Shown one piece after another: positions 56,921 to 64,000 of a DNA stretch of 64,000 bases. Positions within the stretch are counted from its first letter, which is position 1. Every line of letters begins with the position of its first letter. The position numbers and the translations under genes were made by a program. Source of the DNA: Branchinecta lynchi (taxonomy: Eukaryota > Arthropoda > Branchiopoda > Anostraca > Branchinectidae); contig JAKZAP010000009.1 in the NCBI GenBank assembly GCA_023053575.1, forward strand, positions 14,241,869 to 14,305,868, written 5' to 3'. The notes under the pieces were generated by a model. That model saw only the letters and a list, made by a program, of their open reading frames with translations. It did not search any database and was not told the DNA's origin.

Positions 56921-57052
56921 CCTCCACTTACGTTTTGGGATCCCGAAAATGGTAGGCTACTATTCAAGCACTCAAGCTTTGTGTCATTATTGGTTAGTGA
57001 TGCTTCGTTTGGTTTTCTTACCAAACCGGTGCTACGAGCTCAGCTCACAAGC

Positions 57053-57140
57053 CCCGGTAACTCAATTGGTAGAGCAGTCGCTTTTGAATGGATGGTCCTG
57101 GGTTCTAGTCCCGGCAGAGGAACATTTTTGTCTTTCAGTT
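57053..57140 (+). repeat. tRNA-derived SINE head
   Basis: TAACTCAATTGGTAGAGCA resembles an A box and GGTTCTAGTCC a B box, each with one mismatch. The T stem (CTGGG/CCCGG) can form, but the acceptor and anticodon stems do not pair. The tail CGGCAGAGGAACATTTTTGT follows instead of a normal tRNA end. A functional tRNA is therefore unlikely. Confidence 0.6.
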
Positions 57141-57244
57141 GGCTTTGGGATTGAAGGTTAACTAGCGTTGAAAGAAGCATACCTCAACTAGTTCTTTCTT
57201 AATCATTTGTTTTTGTCTTCTTTTATATTTGTTTCACCGTAGTC

Positions 57245-57330
57245 CGTATATACATCACCCACAGTCATATGGTATGATATGATATATTTAAACACAAAAA
57301 AACTATCGGGCCATGGTGATCCATTAAAAT
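57245..57330 (-). repeat. LINE 3' end with (ATATC) tail
   Basis: TATGGTATGATATGATATAT followed by GGGCCATGGTGATCC; on the minus strand this is a 3' UTR end with a short microsatellite. Confidence 0.45.
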
Positions 57331-57589
57331 AAACACCAGACAAAAAAAGAAATGCGCAAATACTACCACCTCAAAAATCTTTCACTTATCAAAATCTTTT
57401 CTTATTACCTAAAACCCCCATAAACTAACCCTCTTCCCCTTTCTTAACCCTGAAACATAGCATTATAACATTCATTTTTGTTGCAATAAGTTTATTCTTT
57501 GTTCAAATATTTTCCCAAATTTTGTTTTTTAAGTTGGTTCTAATTCGTTCATATTTTGTCTCATTCTTTCTTTTCACCATATTCGCTCT

Positions 57590-58049
57590 GTTAAAGCACA
57601 ACTCTTACTAGAAATGATCTTTTCCCTATAAAATGGATCAGAAAAAACGTTTTAAAAAATTACCACTACTTTCCCCCTGAAACAAGCGATTCTCTTGTTA
57701 GCGCTTGTCGATTATATCCAGCCTTCCTGCTCTCCGACGCGGCGGCTGGGCGCAAAAGATTTGAAAACTAAACATGCCTTTGTTAAAAAGTGGGAAAACT
57801 AAGCAAATAAAAGAAGTAATAAACAGAAGATTGTCACATCGTTATGTGTGAAAGTTTTGTCAGCGGACAATGAAGATTCCGGCACTTTTTCGTTGGGTGA
57901 CGGGAAAACTCGGCAAGGCTGAAAAAGCGCTAAAGATTCGTAGTTCCGAAAGGAAACAATGGAGAAAGGTGGGGATTTTAGAAGCTAAAAATCCCATATG
58001 GGAGCCAAGTATATTATAAAAGGCAGAATAAGCAAGAGGGGTCCTTTAA
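57590..58049 (+). mobile_element. TTAA-type element (family C), long copy
   Basis: Matches 33.5-33.8 kb at both ends and carries ~180 bp extra in the middle. It ends AGAGGGGTCCTTTAA, 57 bp before the third BTB exon. Confidence 0.7.
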
Positions 58050-58105
58050 AGTATTCGTAGCTTACTCAGTGAATCCTGATTTTTCACTCTTAATTTGTGT
58101 TTCAG

Positions 58106-58244
58106 GTCAAAGGACTTGCCGAAGTTTCCGACGAGCAAAACCAGACACCCAGTCCACCCCTAAGTCTCCCTACCGTGTCTACCCCTGCACCAAATACTGC
58201 ACATTCGATGCCACAAACTCATCCTGAATTGGCTGCAGCCTTGG
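58106..58244 (+). CDS. BTB/POZ protein, third coding exon (end of BTB, start of linker)
   Basis: The exon begins VKGLAEVS directly after TTTCAG and completes the classical ENLKVKGLAEV end of the BTB domain. The remainder is a proline/serine/threonine-rich linker. The best donor is GTAGGT at 58245, giving 46 codons plus one base (phase 1). Reading through would add LGRWFLPF and a stop at 58300, which would make a BTB-only isoform if the donor were skipped. The DNA-binding part of the protein must lie beyond the window. In lola and similar genes this junction is used for alternative splicing to different zinc-finger exons; that cannot be tested here. Confidence 0.92.
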
Positions 58245-58319
58245 GTAGGTGGTTCTTACCTTTTCGTACTTACCTTTTGTACTTCCGCAAATTTTATTGA
58301 GGTTCAGACGACGGACCTC

Positions 58320-58425
58320 ACTAAGTACGGGTTCCGCCCCCCCCCCCGCTAAAACAACCGCGCCAAAAAATCAAAAGTCTCCAGTATCCCCCCCCCCCCC
58401 CTCCTGGCGACTCCACACCCGATGA
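58320..58425. other. C-rich low-complexity stretch
   Basis: Two C runs with CCGC between; no function seen. Confidence 0.5.
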
Positions 58426-58430
58426 AAAAT

Positions 58431-58879
58431 TCTTTCTCTGTGTAGTTGTACGAAAAAGTTGCATGTATTAATATGTAGTATTATGGAATGCTTTGATTTA
58501 ACATGCCTCCGACTGGGTTAATCTTAAGTAGTAGTATCCGATAGCCAGGCCCGTATCCAGGAATTTATTTCGGGGGGGGGGGGGGATTGCCTTTCGGGTG
58601 GGTGGGTTTGCCTGTCGGTCGGACAAAAAAAATACAAAAAAGACATAGATCAGATGGAAAAGCCTATACAAATGATGATTTTTGCTTGTTTCGGGGGGGG
58701 GGGGGGGGGTCAACCCCCTACCCCCCCCCCCCCCCCTGGATACGGCCTTGCCGATAGCATCCACTCTTGCTGTAGTAGCATCCAGTTTGCTAGTAGTAGC
58801 ATGCAGTGGCAGCAAATACGCATGCTACTTTTTCGTACAACTCAATACGACTAATTTTCGAAAATTTTTCATCGGGCAG
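58431..58879. mobile_element. family M MITE interrupted by a family F element
   Basis: ACCCGATGAAAAATTC to AATTTTTCATCGGGC. The two halves match 19762-20120 and are split at 58546-58750. Confidence 0.85.
58546..58750. mobile_element. family F hAT-like MITE with intact TSD, copy 4
   Basis: CAGGCCCGTATCCAGG to CTGGATACGGCCTTG. The TSD CCGATAGC is exact (58538-58545, 58751-58758) and reconstitutes the family M target. Confidence 0.94.
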
Positions 58880-59002
58880 TCAGTTGTCCCTCATCGGACA
58901 TGTCTGGACGTGCTGGAAAATTTTATGAACAGTTTATTATACAGCGGCGAGCGAGTCACGCGTTTACATTGAACTCGTCGCGCGTCTAGACAAAATCCTT
59001 AA

Positions 59003-59362
59003 AGGACCTGTCTTACCGATAATACTAACGAAACCTACTTCCATAATCACTCCGCATATTTCTAAACCCGGAGAACCCCAATATCGTAGGGTACATTCTA
59101 ACAGCTCTAACAAAGCCACGATGATTTCTCAGTTGCCGTGTTTTGGTACCTTCGATGTGTATCACGCTGTCGACGGTGGTCTGCGAGAAGTTTTTCCATC
59201 ATAAAAACTGGTTACGGAAATTGTTTCGCTATCTTCGCTACAAGTCAAAGGGTGTCGGAAAGCCAAAACCATGGGTTGTGTGTCGAAAGCACAGCCTAGT
59301 TTTAAATTATTCAGATATTTTAAAATACTGTAAGTTGAATAGTAAATAGTGCAAGGGGTCCT
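59003..59362 (+). mobile_element. TTAA-flanked MITE (family B), complete copy
   Basis: TTAA (58999-59002), AGGACCTGTCTTACCGATAA ... GTGCAAGGGGTCCT, TTAA (59363-59366). The inverted terminus is AGGACC. TTAA targets are typical of the piggyBac group; no transposase is present. Confidence 0.82.
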
Positions 59363-60545
59363 TTAAGCGCTTGCAGTCGAAACTGAAGTATTTTATAAGA
59401 TTTTCTAATTTTCTATATAATTGCATTTGGAAGGGGGTTACCGGGGGTATCACGAGGGGTAACCGGTGGTTTGCCTAGACCCACGAAGTAAACCCGCTTC
59501 GGTCAGTTGCTTGTTATTCCATTTTGTTTTTGGGATCCCAAAACGTAAGTGGAGGGATACCTATGACATCGCAAAAGTTGTCCGTCTGTCCGTCCGTCCG
59601 TCTGTCAGCACGATAACTCTCGAAGGGAATGAGATAGTTTGATTGAGGTGGTGTGAGTATTCTTCAAGTCACGGGAAAGGTCAAGTTCGTAGATGGGCCC
59701 GATAGCTGCATATTTAGGGGTAGGGGGAGGGGTTTCAAATTAAGGGGCGACAAAAATATGTTTTAAAAGCTAATGAGATAGTCGATTAAGGGTTAAGACG
59801 ACATGCTGAACACGAATATGAAAACCATTTTCTCGCCGGCCAAGTAGTTCACCATGAATCCGGTCAAAACCGGAAAGTTTGCTAAAAGTACAAGTTTTAT
59901 CTGAAGTTGATTGGATGTCCGATTTGGGGGTAAGAAGACTTGCTGAATCCGAATGTTAGAACGATTTTCTCTTCGGACAAGTAGATCGCCAGAAATCCGG
60001 CCAAAACCGGAAAATTTGTCAAAAATAAAAGTTTAATCTGAAGTTGATTAGAGATTCGATTTAAGGATAGGGAAACATATTGAATCCGAATTTGAAATTT
60101 TTTTTTCTCGGCGGACAAGTAGATGGCCCGGAATCCGGCCGAAACCGGGAAATTTGTTAAAAGTAAAAGTTTTATATGGATTTCATCAGGTGTTCAATCG
60201 GTAAGAAGAGATGCTGAATTCGTCTATGACAATCATTTTCTACCGGGACACATAGTTCGCCACGAATTCGGCTGAAATCGGATTATTTGTTAAAAGTTGA
60301 AGTTTTATCTCAAGTTAATTAGAGGCTGGATTTAGGGGTAAAGAGATAAGCTAAATCCGTTTTTGAACTTAAATTTTTTGCATAACAAGTAGTTCGTCTG
60401 GAATCCGGCTGAAACCGGAAATTTGGCAGAAGTAAGGCCGGAACTATCGTCAAAGTAGATATGACGCAGACTGTAGGGGTAAACACACATGGTGAATCCA
60501 TATTTGAACTTGGTCTTCTCAGATTATTACCATTTGCCTTAATCT

Positions 60546-61794
60546 TTTTGGGATCCCAAAACGTAAGTGGAGGGATACCTATGACATCGCAAAAGTTGTC
60601 CGTCTGTCCGTCCGTCCGTCCGTCCGTCCGTCCGTCCGTCCGTCCGTCCGTCCGTCCGTCCGTCCGTCCGTCCGTCCGTCCGTCCGTCTGTAAGCACGAT
60701 AACTCTCGAAGGGAGTGAGATATTTTGATGAAACTTGGTGTGAGGATTCGTTGGGTCGTCGGACCAGTCAAGTTCGTAGATGGGCTATGTAGCCCTACAT
60801 TTAGGGGTGGGGGAGGGGGTTTAAATTAAGGGGCAAACAAAATATTTTGAAACAGCTAATGTGATAGTCAATTATGGGGTAAGAAGACATGCTGAGCATG
60901 ATGGTGAAAACTATTTTGTCATCGGACGAGTAGTTCGCCCGGAATCCGGCCAAAACCGGAAAGTTTGTTAAAAGTAAAAGTTTTATTTGAAGTTGATTAG
61001 ATGTTCGATTTAGGGGTAGGAAGACATGCTGAAGACGATGGTGAAAACCATTTTCTCGAAGGATAAGTAGTACGCCCGGAATCCGGCCGAAACCGGAAAG
61101 TTTGTTAAAATTAGAAGTTTTATTTCGAGTTGATAGTTTGATAGTCGATTATGGGGTAAGAAGACATGCTGAGCACGATGGGGAAAATCATTTTGTCATC
61201 GGGCGAGTAGTTCGCCCGGAATCCGGCCAAAACCGGAAAGTTTGTTAAAAGTGAAAGTTTTATTTGAAGTTGATTATATGTTCGATTTAGGGGTAGGAAG
61301 ACATGCTGAAGACGATGGTGAAAATCATTTTCTTGACGGACAAGTAGTTCGCCCGGAATCCGGCCAAAACCGGAAAATTTGTTAAAAGCAAAAGTTCGAG
61401 TAGATGACAGATTAAGGGGTAAGAAGGGAGGCTGAGTCGGTTTATGACGATGTTTTTTTACCCGGACATATAATTTTTCCGGAATCCGGTTGTAACCGGA
61501 TTTTTTTTTAAGTCAAACTTTTATTCAAAGTTGATTAGATGTTCTTTATAGGGATAAGGAGATACGCTGGTTTTGTTTCTGTATTTTTTTTGTTTGCTGG
61601 GCTAGTACTTCGCTCGGAAATCGGCAGGAAGTCCCGGTCAGTATCGTCAAAATATATATGGTTTATAGAGGTATATCTGAACTTGGTTTTCTCTGATAAT
61701 TAGCCTGTCCAAGACTGGATCTGGCGAAGACAAGACTCGATTGTCTGAATCAAATATTAGATTTTTGGGATCCCATCGACACCTTTGGTCTTGT
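60546..61794 (+). mobile_element. family E element, inner copy
   Basis: TTTTGGGATCCCAAAACGTA to ATCCCATCGACACCTTTGGT and CTTG. Four near-identical units with GCCCGGAATCCGGCC are present, the second pair being a duplication of the first. Insertion into another family E copy defines both ends. Confidence 0.93.
60598..60689. repeat. (GTCC)n microsatellite, ~22 units
   Basis: A pure GTCC run in the family E leader. Other copies have only 2-5 units at this spot. Confidence 0.95.
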
Positions 61795-61915
61795 TCTAAA
61801 TGTTATTAGTAAAGTGCTCAAGGAGTCTGGCGAAGACTGGACCTCTCTAAGACCCGATTGTCTGGATCAAATATTAAATTTTTGGGATCCCATCGAAGCC
61901 TTTGGTCTTGTTTAG

Positions 61916-62505
61916 CAAGGAATTGCTAACTGGATAGGTGGTGCACAGTAAGTGGCTAGTTGGTGCCCGTGCTAGGATCTGTAATTATGTCCACCAGACG
62001 AGACATTAAAAACCAAAATACTTGAAGTATGACTTGAAGCAGAGTAAAATAACACTAGGGAGTAGCTCAAAGCGTGCTTTCCATGCTTTGTAAACTTGCC
62101 ATTCTCGTAGCCCCACCCACTACGCTTACGGCATTTAAAGCGAGACAAATTTCGAGGTTATAAATTTCTAGTACAGCAAAGGTGCGGTCGGCACACACCA
62201 AAGGAAACAATGGAGGCTGTATCAGTTTTTTGCAATGTCCAGAATATGAAATTATCGGAGCCAGCGTTGGTGAACGACTGAATGAGTTTCACTAGGGACG
62301 TTCTGTATTCGAGTGTGTGTCAATTTTGTCAAGTCCTGGTGCTAATCCCTAGTGTTATTTTGCTCTGCAAAAAAGTGACACACACTCGAATAGCAGAGAC
62401 ACTAGCACCACTAGCGATAGAGAATGTCCGTACCGAAACTCAATCAGTCGTGCACCAGCGCTGGCCCCAGTAACTTCCTAGTAATACTAGTCTGAACACA
62501 GCAAA
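61916..62505. other. gene-free stretch with an inverted repeat
   Basis: TCACTAGGGACGTTCTGTAT with CGAGTGTGTGTCA is mirrored by TGACACACACTCG downstream (62305-62400), forming a ~40-nt-loop foldback. The minus/plus short frames have no domain. Confidence 0.4.
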
Positions 62506-63926
62506 AACAAGACCAAAGGTTTCGATGGGATCCCAAAAATTCAATATCTGATCCAGACAACTGGGTCTTGTCTTAGCCAGATCCAGTCTTCGCCAGACTC
62601 CTTGAACATTTTTACAATTAAAATTCAGAAACAGATTAAGGCCAAATAGCTAATCACCTGAGAAAACCAAGTTCAGATTTGGATTCAGCATGTGTGTTTA
62701 CCCCTATAAGTCATATCTGTTTTGACGAAAACTTCCTGCCACTTCTGCCAATTTCCCGGTTCCGGCCGAACTCCAGAACTACTTGTCCGGCGAAAAAAGA
62801 AAGCTCAAAGACGAAATCAGGGTATCTTCTTTCCCCAGTAATGAACATCTAATCAACTTCAGATAGAAATTTAGCTTATAACAAATTTTCCGATTCCAGC
62901 CGGATTTCGGTCGAACTATATGTCCGGGTAAAATACGATTGTCACACAGGGACTCAGCATCTCTTCTTACCCCTAAATCGCTTATCTAATCAGCTAGAAA
63001 TAAAACTTTGACTTCCAACAGTTTTCCGGTTTTGGCCGGATTCCGGACGAACTACATGTCCGGGTAGAAACTTGTTTTCACATAAGTGTTCAGCATGTCT
63101 TCTTGCCCTAAATCGAACATCCAATCAACTCCAAATTAAACTTTTAATTTTGACAAACTTTCCGGTTTGGGCCGGATTCCGGTCGAAATACTTGTCCGTC
63201 GAGAAAATAGTTTTCACCATCGTCTTCAGCATGTCTCCCTACCTCTAAATCGAACATTTAATCAACTTCAAATAAAACTTTTACTTTCAACAAACTTTCC
63301 GGTTTGGGCCGGATTCCGGGCGAAATACTTGTCCATCGAGAAAATAGTTTTCACCATCGTCTTCAGCATGTCTTCCTACCCCGAAATCGAACATCTAATC
63401 AATTTCAAATAAAACTTTTACTTTCAACAAACTTTCCGGTTTGGGCCGGATTCCGGGCGAAATACTTGTCCGTCGAGAAAATAATTTTCACCATCGTCTT
63501 CAGCATGTCTTCCTACCCCTAAATCGAACATCTAATCAACTTCAAATAAAACTTACTTTCAACAAACTTTCCGGTTTTGGCCGGATTCCGGGCGAACTAC
63601 TTGTCCGATGACAAAATGGTTTTCACCATCGTGTTCAGCATGTCTTCTTACCCCATAATCGACTATCACATTAGCTGTTTCAAAATATTTTGTTTGTCCC
63701 TTAATTTCAATCCCCTCCCCCACCCCTAAATGTAGAGCTACAAAGCCCATCTACGAACTTGACTGGTCCGACGACCCAACGAACCTTCTCACCAAGTTTC
63801 ATCAAAATATCTCATTCCCTTCGAGAGTTATCGTGCTTACAGACGGACGGACGGACGGACGGACGGACAGACGGACAACTTTTGCGATGTCATAGGTATC
63901 CCTCCACTTACGTTTTGGGATCCCAA
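62506..63926 (-). mobile_element. family E element, inverted, complete
   Basis: AACAAGACCAAAGGTTTCGA at the left and CGTTTTGGGATCCCAAAA at the right. It has the longest array of ~130-bp units in the window; three adjacent units (63150-63530) are nearly identical. Confidence 0.92.
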
Positions 63927-63934
63927 AAAAGATA

Positions 63935-64000
63935 GAAACCCCTGTTTCCCAGAGATGGGCGAATCCGAATCCGGATTCGGATTTGAATCCAGGATTCATC
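63935..64000. repeat. GAATCCGGATTCG-type repeat at the window end
   Basis: AATCCGAATCCGGATTCGGA is a palindromic short-repeat start of another element cut off by the window edge. Confidence 0.5.

Larger units (their letters stand above)
53928..56943 (-). mobile_element. family E element, inverted, carrying a hAT element
   Basis: AACAAGACCAAAGGTTTCGA at the left, ~130-bp units, then GTATCCCTCCACT. After the insertion 54944-56920 and its TSD copy (56921-56928) it resumes TACGTTTTGGGATCCC. Confidence 0.88.
51091..58105 (+). other. second BTB-gene intron, 7.0 kb
   Basis: It runs from GTAAGT to TTGTGTTTCAG. Contents: a TTAA-MITE relic (51113-51235), a foldback element (51772-51985), a 480-bp inverted-repeat element (51984-52464), a hAT MITE (53325-53486), a nested family E copy (53928-56943), a tRNA-derived SINE head (57053-57140), a LINE 3' end and a TTAA element (57590-58049). 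The stretch 52470-53090 shows nothing recognisable apart from a poly-G run near 52904. Confidence 0.8.
59527..61915 (+). mobile_element. family E element, outer copy of an E-in-E nest
   Basis: Starts TTTTTGGGATCCCAAAACGT and is interrupted at TGCCTTAATCT (60545). It resumes at about 61795 with TTCTAAATGTTATTAGTAAA and TCAAGGAGTCTGGCGAAGAC, and ends GGGATCCCATCGAAGCC with TTTGGTCTTG. Confidence 0.9.

Noticed and set aside
57060..57131. Functional tRNA gene
   Set aside because: The acceptor and anticodon stems do not pair and both box motifs carry mismatches; a SINE head fits better.
60319..60771. 150-residue minus frame with GRTDGRTDGRTD repeats
   Set aside because: Arises from the GTCC microsatellite and family E sequence; no gene evidence.

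Overview
The window reads as intron-rich, transposon-saturated nuclear DNA of an arthropod. The species cannot be fixed from sequence alone. The arthropod reading rests mainly on three exons of a BTB/POZ protein of the tramtrack/lola/bric-a-brac type, which is characteristic of insects and crustaceans. Spliceosomal GT-AG exons, LINE 3' ends with microsatellite tails and dozens of short inverted-repeat transposons rule out a prokaryote. No rRNA gene, CRISPR array or operon was seen.

Two host genes lie on the + strand. The first (841-13320) is the 3' part of a gene I identify as shootin-1-like. Three exons join in compatible phases: an acidic/basic coiled-coil exon, an exon with nine consecutive prolines and a WH2-like motif, and a serine-rich terminal exon with a stop codon. 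The 5' exons lie upstream of the window. Behind the stop are at least two decayed copies of the end of the terminal exon (13.99-14.72 kb). The second gene is the 5' part of a BTB/POZ transcription-factor gene: exons 40456-40634, 50893-51090 and 58106-58244. Together they encode the whole BTB domain and the start of a proline-rich linker; the remaining exons lie beyond the window.

Almost everything else is repetitive. 1-8.2 kb and 8.5-13.0 kb (shootin introns) hold MITEs, foldback elements, an antisense 5'-truncated LINE and two copies of a 440-bp TA-flanked element. 15.2-17.2 kb is a 1.95-kb hAT-like element with a perfect 8-bp target duplication. 18-24 kb holds more hAT-like MITEs. 24.5-27.5 kb is bounded by a perfect 29-bp inverted repeat and contains tandem units with a conserved antisense reading frame. 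28-37 kb is dominated by a family with internal ~135-bp repeats between GGGATCCC-containing ends (family E), plus an element with inverted minisatellite arms. 37-40 kb precedes the BTB gene. The first BTB intron contains a perfect 124-bp-arm palindrome and a 4.6-kb hAT-like composite enclosing eight 281-bp tandem units. The second BTB intron and the distal end carry nested family E copies, including E inside E and a three-level nest.

The two genes show no evident functional link. The strongest observations are structural: many insertions can be dated relative to each other by intact target-site duplications, and several element families carry their own internal satellite arrays.
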